6,140 bases of DNA, taken from positions 1-6,140 of the forward strand of contig JAKDLE010000195.1 of assembly GCA_030453005.1 (NCBI GenBank), given 5' to 3'. The first letter of the stretch is position 1. Each line of letters opens with the position of its first letter. Below are positions 1 to 5,453 of the stretch, piece by piece. The stretch is from Pseudonocardia sp. Lineage in GTDB: Bacteria > Actinomycetota > Actinomycetes > Mycobacteriales > Pseudonocardiaceae. The translations under genes and the position numbers were made by a program. Under the pieces are notes generated by a model that saw only the letters and a list, made by a program, of their open reading frames with translations, searched no databases and was not told the origin of the DNA.

Positions 1-2
1 AG

Positions 3-1115
3 GGTCTGGAGTTCGCCGACTACTCCTTCGAGGAACATTTCGGCAGGCAAATCGCTTCCTACCCGCCGCGTGCGGTGCTGTGGGACTACACCAAGGGCCG
101 CGTCGAGAAGGCCGGTGTTCGTGATCTCGTCCGCTTCAACACCGCCGTCCGCCGGGTCACCTGGGACGAGGAGACCGAGCTCTTCACGGTGATCGCGCTC
201 GACCTCGTGGCCGACACCGAGAGTACGGAGACCTTCGACCACGTGATCGTCGCGTCCGGCCACTTCTCGGTGCCGAACGCACCCGAGTTTCCGGGCTTCG
301 ACACCTTCAACGGCCGCATCCTGCACGCCCACGACTTCCGCGACGCCCGGGAGTTCATCGACAAGGACCTGCTGCTCATCGGCACGTCGTACTCGGCCGA
401 GGACATCGGCTCGCAGTGCTGGAAGTACGGCGCCAGGTCGATCACCGTCTCCCACCGCACCTCTCCGATGGGCTTCGCGTGGCCCGAGAACTGGAAGGAG
501 GTGCCGCTGCTGAAGAAGGTCGATGGCAACACCGCGACCTTCGCCGACGGCAGCGTCGCGCGGGTGGACGCGATCATCCTGTGCACGGGATACCAGCACC
601 ACTTCCCGTTCCTGCCCGACGACCTGCGGCTCAAGACCGCCAACCGGCTGGCGACCGCCGACCTCTTCAAGGGCGTGGTCTGGGTACGCAACCCGAAGAT
701 GTTCTACCTCGGCATGCAGGACCAGTGGTACACGTTCAACATGTTCGACGCGCAGGCGTGGTACGTGCGCGACATCATCGCAGGCAGGATCCAGGTGCCC
801 GACTCGCTCGAGAAGCGACTGGAGGACGTGACCGCGCGGGTCGTGGCCGAGGACGCCCTGTCAGACGACTACGCGGCGATCGCCTACCAGGGCGCGTACA
901 TCCAGGAACTGGTCGACGAGACCGACTATCCGTCGTTCGACATCGAGGGCTCCAACCAGGCGTTCTATGCGTGGAAGAAGCACAAGAAGGAAGGCATCAT
1001 GACATTCCGCGACCATTGCTACCGGAGCGTGATGACCGGCTCGATGGCGCCGACCCATCACACGCCCTGGAAGGACGAGCTCGAGGACAGCCTGGAGAGC
1101 TATCTCAGAACCTGA
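3..1115 (+). CDS. tmm: Trimethylamine monooxygenase-like flavin monooxygenase, C-terminal part (5' end outside window)
   Basis: This is the C-terminal ~370 residues of a class B flavin monooxygenase; the open frame runs through the left edge, so about 80-90 N-terminal residues, including the FAD-binding GxGxxG, are missing. Enzymes of this type use FAD, NADPH and O2 in the cytoplasm, and Tmm converts trimethylamine to its N-oxide. Visible residues (numbered from the window edge) include the FMO-identifying motif [11 protein letters not shown] at about 102-112, the NADPH-site GTSYSAED at about 127-134, and LCTGYQHHF (the FATGY-type motif) near 193-201. The segments [17 protein letters not shown] (about 239-255) and, near the C-terminus, [12 protein letters not shown] and MAPTHHTPW are, from memory, very like Methylophaga/Roseobacter Tmm. 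The visible part fits the family's usual length of roughly 450. Such enzymes can also oxidise dimethylamine, dimethylsulfide or indole, so the true substrate is open. An apparent GTG start at 75 is internal, because the upstream residues ([16 protein letters not shown]) already look like Tmm. The assignment to the family is firm; TMA as substrate is likely. Confidence 0.9.
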   Translation, partial: GLEFADYSFEEHFGRQIASYPPRAVLWDYTKGRVEKAGVRDLVRFNTAVRRVTWDEETELFTVIALDLVADTESTETFDHVIVASGHFSVPNAPEFPGFDTFNGRILHAHDFRDAREFIDKDLLLIGTSYSAEDIGSQCWKYGARSITVSHRTSPMGFAWPENWKEVPLLKKVDGNTATFADGSVARVDAIILCTGYQHHFPFLPDDLRLKTANRLATADLFKGVVWVRNPKMFYLGMQDQWYTFNMFDAQAWYVRDIIAGRIQVPDSLEKRLEDVTARVVAEDALSDDYAAIAYQGAYIQELVDETDYPSFDIEGSNQAFYAWKKHKKEGIMTFRDHCYRSVMTGSMAPTHHTPWKDELEDSLESYLRT

Positions 1116-1131
1116 CCGTGACCGGGGCGGG

Positions 1132-1200
1132 CGCGCCGAACGGGACGTTAGGGTTCTCGCGGAAGATTGACAAAGCACTGACGTCCCGTTCGCTGGCGCG
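1132..1200 (+). terminator. Long bulged hairpin just downstream of tmm; probable terminator
   Basis: GAACGGGACGT (1138-1148) is perfectly complementary in inverted order to ACGTCCCGTTC (1181-1191). After a 3-nt bulge (1192-1194), CGCGCC (1132-1137) also pairs with GGCGCG (1195-1200). This gives 17 base pairs around a 32-nt loop, starting 17 nt after the tmm stop. No T-run follows, so it would be a U-less terminator of the kind common in actinomycetes. A 3'-end mRNA stabiliser or a small mobile repeat are alternatives. The structure is certain from sequence; its role is inferred. Confidence 0.6.
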
Positions 1201-1214
1201 GGACCGCAAGCCCC

Positions 1215-1248
1215 CGGAAACAGGTCTCGGCGGAAGCAGGTCTCGGCG
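1215..1248. repeat. Tandem direct repeat, 16-bp period
   Basis: The 18-mer CGGAARCAGGTCTCGGCG occurs at 1215-1232 and again at 1231-1248, overlapping by two bases and differing only at the R position (A, then G). The 16-bp period is about one and a half helical turns. It sits between the tmm terminator hairpin and the promoter of the small secreted protein. It could be an operator array or a slippage remnant; the sequence alone does not decide. Confidence 0.75.
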
Positions 1249-1376
1249 CAGCAAGTGCCGCTTGCCGGACCCCATTCATCTCTCACCTCGCTCGTGTCTC
1301 ACGAGAGCTGTGCGAGACAATTGGCGTGCATTCTTCTGAGTTGCGGTACGCATTCTCGGAATCACCCCATCGGGTA

Positions 1377-1386
1377 TCCTGCAGGA
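1377..1386. promoter_or_regulatory. 10-bp perfect palindrome upstream of promoter
   Basis: TCCTGCAGGA is a perfect 10-bp palindrome ending 3 nt before the putative -35 hexamer of the small secreted-protein gene. Its placement suits an operator, but a palindrome of this size can arise by chance in this length of DNA. The function is a guess. Confidence 0.3.
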
Positions 1387-1389
1387 GCT

Positions 1390-1418
1390 TTGTGTCGGCG
1401 CCCAGGAAGCCACATAAT
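1390..1418 (+). promoter_or_regulatory. Putative sigma70-type promoter for the small secreted protein
   Basis: TTGTGT (1390-1395) and CATAAT (1413-1418) are separated by 17 nt. The -10 matches the TATAAT consensus at five of six positions and the -35 keeps the TTG core. Transcription would begin near 1425, leaving a ~45-nt leader before the ATG at 1470. This is the best promoter-like pair in the region, in a locally AT-richer patch. Confidence 0.5.
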
Positions 1419-1469
1419 CGAGATGTTCGGCGATCTGAAGCTGGCACTACCCCAATGTGAGGCGAGAAA

Positions 1470-1691
1470 ATGCAGAACAAGATGACGCGCGCACTGATCG
1501 TCGGAGCGGCAGCCCTCGGACTGGTCGTGGCGGGGGCCGGCGTGGCGAACGCCGCCGACCCGACCTGCCTGGTGGAGAGCCTCAGCGGCGCAACGGCTGA
1601 CCCGGTCGGCGCGTTCGCAGGGGTCGTGGCCGACCCGGTTGGTGCCCTCGAGGCCGACCTGGCGTGCGCCCAGGAGGTGATCGGCGGCTGA
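1470..1691 (+). CDS. Small secreted acidic protein with paired cysteines and an 11-residue repeat
   Basis: This encodes 73 residues and I do not recognise a named family. The first 28 residues look like a classical Sec signal peptide: a short basic N-region (K4, R7), a hydrophobic core and a VANA|ADP signal-peptidase I site after A28. The predicted mature peptide has only 45 residues, contains no Lys, Arg or His, and has seven Asp/Glu, so it is strongly acidic. It has exactly two cysteines, C33 and C66, near its two ends, which could form one disulfide closing the chain. Between them are two adjacent 11-residue units, ADPVGAFAGVV (43-53) and ADPVGALEADL (54-64); the mature N-terminus also begins ADP. 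The ATG at 1470 is preceded by a plausible GTGAGG Shine-Dalgarno (1457-1462). A second ATG at 1482 would also leave a working signal. It has its own promoter-like sequence and is transcribed toward an oppositely oriented IclR gene. Its role is unknown; a cell-wall or extracellular peptide is likely. Confidence 0.72.
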   Translation: MQNKMTRALIVGAAALGLVVAGAGVANAADPTCLVESLSGATADPVGAFAGVVADPVGALEADLACAQEVIGG

Positions 1692-1701
1692 CGTCGCCGC
1701 C
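1683..1701 (+). terminator. GC hairpin spanning the stop of the small secreted protein
   Basis: GGCGGC (1683-1688) and GCCGCC (1696-1701) form a 6-bp all-GC stem with a 7-nt loop that contains the TGA stop. There is no T-tract. A second weak hairpin, GGCCT-6-AGGCC (1731-1746), covers the stop of the converging IclR gene. Either could end transcription between the two convergent genes. Confidence 0.35.
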
Positions 1702-1736
1702 ACCGGCTAGCGAGCGCGTCGAAGAACTCGGGCCTG

Positions 1737-2489
1737 CTAGAAGGCCGACGCCAGCGCGGCCGCGCGCTCGGTGAGTGGCTCGATCGCGGCGCGCATGGCC
1801 CGAGGGGTGAACCGGCCCGCGGGCCCCTGCACGCCGAGCACGGCGATCAGCGCGCCGGTGGCGTCGACTACCGGCACTGCGACCGCGTTCAGGTCGTCCT
1901 CACGCTCGCCCACGGCCTGTGCCCAGCCGCGCTCGCGTACCTTCTCGATCTCGCGGTGCAGGGTCGGCCGATCCGTCATGGTCCGTTCCGTGTAGCGAGT
2001 CAGCTCGCCGTCGGGCAGCGATCCGCCCCACGCCAGGAGGACCTTCCCCGCAGCGGTCGCGTGGGCCACGCTGTTGCGGCCGACCTGCGCGACGCTGCGC
2101 ACCGACTGCGTGCTCGCCACGAAGTCGATCGTGAGGACCTCGTGCGCGCCGGGCACGGAGAGCGTCGTCGTCTCGCCGGTGATCGCGGTGATGTCCTCGA
2201 GGAGCGGCCGTGCGAGGACGCGCACGTCCAGGCCCTCCCGGGCCGCACCGGCGAGCTGCAGGATCCGGATGCCGAGCCGGTAGCGACCGGTGGACGGCAC
2301 ATGCTGGACGAGGCCGGCTCCGGTCAGCGTGGACAGCAGGCGGGAGATGCTGCTGACGTTCACCCCGGTGCGCCGGGCGATCTCGTTCGTACCGAGTTCG
2401 GTGCGGGCCTCGGCGAGGGCGTCGAGCACGTCGATCGCGCGCTGGACGGATCCGACCTGGCGAGCGGCTGGTCTACCGGTGCGGGCCAT
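1737..2489 (-). CDS. IclR-family transcriptional regulator (divergent from the FAD oxidoreductase)
   Basis: This is a 250-residue protein, the usual IclR length. An N-terminal winged helix-turn-helix covers about residues 13-72 (GSVQRAIDVLDAL, then TNEIARRTGVNVSSISRLL, then a wing ending TGRYRLG). The C-terminal ligand-binding domain follows to the end, with the family hallmarks HATAAGKVLLAW (143-154), GWAQAVGEREDDLNAVAVPV and GALIAVLGVQGPAGRF. I chose the ATG at 2489-2487. The frame stays open upstream to 2633, but the extra 48 residues are low-complexity, unlike the family, and would cover the shared promoter. The gene is transcribed away from the FAD-oxidoreductase operon across a 161-bp gap, the classic arrangement for a local regulator of its divergent neighbour. 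IclR proteins bind small-molecule effectors and act as repressors or activators; the ligand here cannot be told, but a substrate of the oxidoreductase is the natural guess. Confidence 0.93.
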   Translation of the reverse strand: MARTGRPAARQVGSVQRAIDVLDALAEARTELGTNEIARRTGVNVSSISRLLSTLTGAGLVQHVPSTGRYRLGIRILQLAGAAREGLDVRVLARPLLEDITAITGETTTLSVPGAHEVLTIDFVASTQSVRSVAQVGRNSVAHATAAGKVLLAWGGSLPDGELTRYTERTMTDRPTLHREIEKVRERGWAQAVGEREDDLNAVAVPVVDATGALIAVLGVQGPAGRFTPRAMRAAIEPLTERAAALASAF

Positions 2490-2650
2490 AGTATCGTCGT
2501 CCGTACATGTGGAGATGGTGTTGCCGCAGTGGAAATTACAGGCGGCCGTCCGGGAAGGGACGCGATCATCATGATGCCAGGCCCGCTCCCGGGTCCGTCC
2601 GTCTCCCGGGTCGACACACTGGTCCGTCCACAACTCGAGGTGAGTACGAC
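2490..2650. promoter_or_regulatory. Divergent promoter/operator region between iclR-type gene and FAD-oxidoreductase operon
   Basis: This 161-bp gap must hold promoters for both divergent genes. On the minus strand TGTAAT (2540-2535) is a good -10 candidate for the regulator, giving a start ~40 nt before its ATG, though no clear -35 accompanies it. Overlapping it on the plus strand is TGGAAATTA (2530-2538), which matches the left half of the E. coli IclR operator consensus (TGGAAAT-N-ATTTCCA, from memory); the right half is absent. Further along are a 10-bp palindrome CATCATGATG (2567-2576) and the repeat CTCCCGGGTC twice (2586-2595, 2603-2612), each centred on CCCGGG and 17 bp apart. GGTCCGTCC also occurs twice (2592-2600, 2621-2629). 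No plus-strand promoter stands out. A GAGGTGA Shine-Dalgarno (2637-2643) precedes the ATG at 2651. Confidence 0.55.
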
Positions 2651-3982
2651 ATGACGCAGCACGCCCGTTACGTGATCATCGGCGCCGGGATCCACGGCCT
2701 GTCCACCGCGTGGAACCTGGCAAGGCGCCTGCGTGCGAGCGGGCGTGGCGACGGCGGCGACGTCCTCGTGATCGACAAGACGGGGATCGCCGCGGGGGCC
2801 TCGGGGGTCGCCTGCGGCGTCGTCCGCAACAACTACTTCCAGCCCGCGATGCGCGAGCTGATGGCGCACTCGGTCGGCGTCTGGGAGTCCGACCCGGAGG
2901 CGTTCGCCTACCACGGCGTGGGGTACGTCCAGATCGCGCCCGAGGCGATGCGCGCCGACGTCGAGCAGATCCACGCCGAGCAGCGGGCCATCGGCTACGC
3001 CTCGGAGCTGATCGTCGGCGAGGCCGAGTGCCGCGCCTACCTGACCGAGATGTTCGACGACTGGCAGGCGCCGGGCATCTCGGCCGTGCTCCACGAGAAG
3101 CGCGGCGGGTACGCGAACAACGTGGCCTCGATGAAGGGGCTGGGGGCCAAGGCGGAGGCCGAGGGCGTCACGATCCGCACCGGCGTGCGGGTCACCGGGC
3201 TGCGCCACGACGGCGGCGCCGTCACCGCCGTGCAGACCGACCAGGGCGACATCGGCTGCGACGAGCTCGTCGTCGCGGTCGGGCCGTGGATCCGCGACGT
3301 CTGGGCGATGCTCGACCTCCCCGGCTCGATCCCCGTCACGAGCCCGGACGGCACGGTGCACCCGGACCGGCCGATGTGGACCTACTGGGCGCTGCAGGAG
3401 GGCACCCTCGAGGTCGACCCCCGGGACTTCATGGACAACCGCGGTCAGCTGCCGCCGGTGTTGCACGTCGACTCGGATCAACCGCTGTACGACGACACCG
3501 ACGGCAGCCTGATCACCGACGAGCTGTGGGGGATCTACTACAAGCCCGACTTCTCGTTCGGTGGTGTGCAGGGGGGCGCCGCCCCGGTGCCGGTGCCGCG
3601 ACCCGCGGCGGACGTGGCCGTCGACCCGTACGGCACCGAGAGCCCGGAGTTCACGGTCGGGGACGACTTCGTCAGGATGTGGACGTCGGCGCTGGCGCAC
3701 TGCCACAAGCGGTTCGAGGGCAAGCGGCGGCTCTACCGCCGCGAGCCCTCCGGAGGCATCGGCGCGTTCACCCCGGACAGCTTCCCGGTCTTCGACGTCT
3801 TCCGGCAGAACGCCTACGTGATCGCCGACGCCAACCACGGCTACAAGATGCTGGGCGTGGGCGAGCTGGTCGCGCGCGAGCTCCTCGGGGAGCCGAGCGC
3901 GTTGCTGGAGCCGTTCCGGTTCTCCCGCTACGAGACCGGCCGCCTGCACCCCACGAGCAACTCGCCGTTCCCCTGGAGCTGA
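2651..3982 (+). CDS. DAO-family FAD-dependent oxidoreductase (sarcosine oxidase beta / PuuB-like amine or amino-acid oxidoreductase)
   Basis: This 443-residue cytoplasmic flavoprotein belongs to the glycine/D-amino-acid oxidase (DAO) superfamily. Its members oxidise C-N bonds of secondary or primary amines and amino acids such as sarcosine, dimethylglycine, D-amino acids or gamma-glutamylputrescine. The N-terminal Rossmann motif VIIGAGIHGLSTAWNLA (8-24) binds the FAD ADP moiety, closed by the acidic strand end VLVIDK (38-43). The loop GASGVACGVVRNNYF (49-63) resembles the NTT-x-x-RSNYL loop of heterotetrameric sarcosine oxidase beta. The substrate domain follows with GGYANNVASMKGL, and the second dinucleotide part ELVVAVGPWI (205-214) and GGIGAFTPDSFPVFD (368-382) with ANHGYKMLGVG (394-404) close the FAD site. 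There is an unusual proline/glycine-rich stretch at about 304-322. The ATG at 2651 is chosen because of its Shine-Dalgarno and because the family N-terminus begins here; an open upstream extension is not family-like. It heads an operon with the amidotransferase-like gene 5 nt downstream. The family is certain; the substrate, and oxidase versus dehydrogenase, are not. Confidence 0.94.
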   Translation: MTQHARYVIIGAGIHGLSTAWNLARRLRASGRGDGGDVLVIDKTGIAAGASGVACGVVRNNYFQPAMRELMAHSVGVWESDPEAFAYHGVGYVQIAPEAMRADVEQIHAEQRAIGYASELIVGEAECRAYLTEMFDDWQAPGISAVLHEKRGGYANNVASMKGLGAKAEAEGVTIRTGVRVTGLRHDGGAVTAVQTDQGDIGCDELVVAVGPWIRDVWAMLDLPGSIPVTSPDGTVHPDRPMWTYWALQEGTLEVDPRDFMDNRGQLPPVLHVDSDQPLYDDTDGSLITDELWGIYYKPDFSFGGVQGGAAPVPVPRPAADVAVDPYGTESPEFTVGDDFVRMWTSALAHCHKRFEGKRRLYRREPSGGIGAFTPDSFPVFDVFRQNAYVIADANHGYKMLGVGELVARELLGEPSALLEPFRFSRYETGRLHPTSNSPFPWS

Positions 3983-3987
3983 GACGG

Positions 3988-4677
3988 ATGCGCGTGCTGT
4001 TCGTGCAGCATCAGGACGACTGCCCGCCGGGGCTGGTCGGGGAGCGGCTCGCCGAGCTGGGCGCCACGCTCGAGGTGGTCCGGGCGCAGTCGCCCCGGAT
4101 GCCGGACCCCGCCGGGTTCCAGCTCGTCGTGCCACTCGGCTCGGACGACTCCGCCGCCGACGAGTCGGTGGCCTACCTGCGCCCGGAGTGGGACCTGCTG
4201 GAACGGGCGGTGGCGGCCCGGGTCCCGGTGTTCGGTATCTGCTTCGGGGCCCAGCTGCTGTGCCGGGTGCTCGGCGGCCGGGTGCGCCCGATGGCCCGTC
4301 CGGAGATCGGGTGGCGGACGGTGGACACCGACGACCCCGACTCCGTCGCGCCCGGCCCATGGATGATCTGGCACCTCGACGCGATGGAGCCGGACCCGGG
4401 CAGCCACGAGATCGCCCGCACCCCCGACGCCGTCCAGGCCTTCGTCCACGGCCCGCACCTCGGCGTGCAGTTCCATCCGGAGGCGACGGTCCCGAGCGTT
4501 GCGGTGTGGGCCGACCACTACCGCGACGCGCTCGATCGGCTCGGCATGGACCCGGCCCTCGTGGTGGCCGAGAGCCGCGAGCAGATCACCGCTGCGCGCC
4601 GCCGGGCCGCGGTGCTGGTCGACCACGTCCTGGCGCGGGCCGGAATCGACGGTGTGCACGACGCCGTCACGGGCTGA
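3988..4677 (+). CDS. Stand-alone class I glutamine amidotransferase-like protein
   Basis: This 229-residue protein has the class I (triad) GATase fold, of the type seen in the GMP-synthase amidotransferase domain. The nucleophile elbow GICFGAQLL carries C85, and the second motif GVQFHPEATV carries H163 and E165, so the Cys-His-Glu triad is complete. LGSDDSAAD (49-58) occupies the place of the oxyanion-hole loop, and MIWHLDAMEPDPGS fits the usual W/H-H-D...P segment. Such proteins hydrolyse the gamma-amide of glutamine or gamma-glutamyl compounds. Without a synthase partner here, a gamma-glutamyl-amide hydrolase (as PuuD is) or a partnered amidotransferase are both possible. A helical C-terminal tail of about 50 residues follows the triad. 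The ATG lies 5 nt after the oxidoreductase stop, with GGAG (3975-3978) as ribosome binding site inside the upstream gene, so the two are almost certainly co-transcribed and possibly coupled. It converges on the second IclR gene with only 26 bp between. Confidence 0.92.
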   Translation: MRVLFVQHQDDCPPGLVGERLAELGATLEVVRAQSPRMPDPAGFQLVVPLGSDDSAADESVAYLRPEWDLLERAVAARVPVFGICFGAQLLCRVLGGRVRPMARPEIGWRTVDTDDPDSVAPGPWMIWHLDAMEPDPGSHEIARTPDAVQAFVHGPHLGVQFHPEATVPSVAVWADHYRDALDRLGMDPALVVAESREQITAARRRAAVLVDHVLARAGIDGVHDAVTG

Positions 4678-4703
4678 GCCGGGCGATGACGAGGATCTCA
4701 TGT

Positions 4704-5453
4704 TCAGGCGAGCAGAGGGGACAGCCGCTCGGCGTGCTCGCGCAGCAGCTCGACGAGCTCGGTGTTGGGCTCGGCGACGCGGTGCGGCGGACCGGCCAGC
4801 GCGAGCCCGGCGACCAGGAGCCCGTCGGGGCCGCGGACCGGCACGGCCAGGCAGCCGCGGTCGGCGCGGAGCTCACCGCACTGCCGGGCCAGCTCCGCGG
4901 CGGTGATCGCGGCGAGCTGCCGGTCGAGCCCGGCGGCGTCGACGACCGTGTGCTCGGTGAACCGCCGCAGGTCGCGCGACACCGCACGCCAGTCGGGCTG
5001 CTCGGCGAGCAGCAGCTTGCCCAGGGCGGAGGCGTGCGGGTAGCGCGACAGCAGGACGTGCTCCGAGGGCGGGTGGTCGGGGTCGGGGTCGACGAGCACG
5101 ACCTGCCCGGTGGCGAACGACGCGAGGTGCACGCCCCAGCGCACCATCCCGCGCAGGTGCTCGACGACGGCGCGGGCCGCGGTGGACGGCACCGGTGCGA
5201 CGGGTAGGGCGAGGCGGGCGGCGCGCCTGCCGAGGGCGAACCCCCGCAGGTCGGGCAGGCGGACGAGGTACTCCTCGCCGACGAGTAGGTTGAGCAGTCG
5301 GTACGTGGTGGCCTGCGGCAGCTTCAGCGCGGCGGAGATCTCCTTGGCGGACACCCCGGGCCCGACGGCGACGACCTCCTCGAGCACGGCCAGCGCGCTG
5401 CGGACGGCCCGGGGCTGCCGCCCCGACAGCGGCAGCGGGTCGAGGCTCGTCAC
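4704..5453 (-). CDS. IclR-family transcriptional regulator, translationally coupled to an APC permease
   Basis: This is a 249-residue IclR-family regulator starting at GTG (5453-5451). The winged HTH spans about residues 12-72 (QPRAVRSALAVLEEVV, VSAKEISAALKLPQATTYRLLNLL, wing ending GFALG). The effector domain follows, with HASALGKLLLAEQP (140-153) and GCLAVPVRGPDGLLVAGLALAGPP. The GTG overlaps the TGA of the upstream permease as GTGA, a typical coupling arrangement, so the regulator is made from the permease mRNA. The open frame continues far upstream (to about 6023) but only as an antisense-biased shadow of the permease; the HTH starts right after the chosen GTG. It is only distantly similar to the first IclR protein of the window, so it is not a recent tandem duplicate. 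It likely responds to the substrate of the permease and may also act on the converging oxidoreductase operon; that is inference. Confidence 0.92.
   Translation of the reverse strand: MTSLDPLPLSGRQPRAVRSALAVLEEVVAVGPGVSAKEISAALKLPQATTYRLLNLLVGEEYLVRLPDLRGFALGRRAARLALPVAPVPSTAARAVVEHLRGMVRWGVHLASFATGQVVLVDPDPDHPPSEHVLLSRYPHASALGKLLLAEQPDWRAVSRDLRRFTEHTVVDAAGLDRQLAAITAAELARQCGELRADRGCLAVPVRGPDGLLVAGLALAGPPHRVAEPNTELVELLREHAERLSPLLA
5450..5453 (-). promoter_or_regulatory. GTGA stop/start overlap coupling permease to IclR regulator
   Basis: Read on the minus strand, GTGA contains the GTG start of the regulator (5453-5451) and the TGA stop of the permease (5452-5450). No strong Shine-Dalgarno precedes the GTG, so re-initiation by the ribosome finishing the permease is the likely route. 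This overlap decides the start of the regulator. Confidence 0.75.

Larger units (their letters stand above)
1116..1469. other. 354-bp intergenic region without a supportable gene
   Basis: This stretch lies between tmm and the small secreted-protein gene. Short open frames run through it, but none has a convincing Shine-Dalgarno, codon bias or recognisable protein. It is less GC-rich in its second half than the flanking genes. It holds the long hairpin (1132-1200), an 18-nt repeat in two overlapping copies (1215-1248), competing small inverted repeats at 1291-1319, GCATTCT twice 22 nt apart (1328-1334, 1350-1356), ATTC-tcg-GAAT (1352-1362), a 10-bp palindrome (1377-1386) and a promoter-like -35/-10 pair (1390-1418). 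Confidence 0.7.

Noticed and set aside
1132..1200. Inverted repeat as the ends of an insertion sequence or MITE
   Set aside because: Only 69 bp in total with no target-site duplication that I can see and no transposase nearby. A terminator-type hairpin explains it better, though a genome-wide copy search could revive the idea.
416..1339. Plus-strand frame through tmm and into the intergenic region
   Set aside because: Arg-rich shadow frame within tmm, with no recognisable domain and no credible ribosome binding site.
1255..1485. Small ORFs on both strands in the intergenic region (plus 1255-1485, minus 1283-1480 and 1362-1703)
   Set aside because: No Shine-Dalgarno, no family resemblance, and they overlap the promoter or coding region of the better supported secreted protein.
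2360..4360. Very long (666-codon) open frame on the minus strand opposite the FAD oxidoreductase and GATase genes
   Set aside because: Low-complexity Arg/Pro/Gly/Val/Asp-rich product typical of antisense frames in high-GC DNA. It overlaps two clear family members and the HTH end of the first IclR gene, and shows no domain.
2710..4677. Plus-strand frame that would fuse 400+ residues to the GATase-like protein
   Set aside because: The upstream part is an out-of-frame Arg/Gly-rich shadow of the oxidoreductase. The GATase family fold begins at the ATG at 3988, which has its own ribosome binding site.
4665..4691. Possible bidirectional terminator CGTCA...TGACG between the convergent GATase and IclR genes
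   Set aside because: Only five paired bases around a 17-nt interior with a 3-bp inner stem and no T-run; too weak to call.
4188..5207. Plus-strand frame crossing the GATase gene and antisense to the second IclR gene
   Set aside because: Composition is shadow-like and it spans a convergent gene boundary; the real genes in both halves have complete family motifs.
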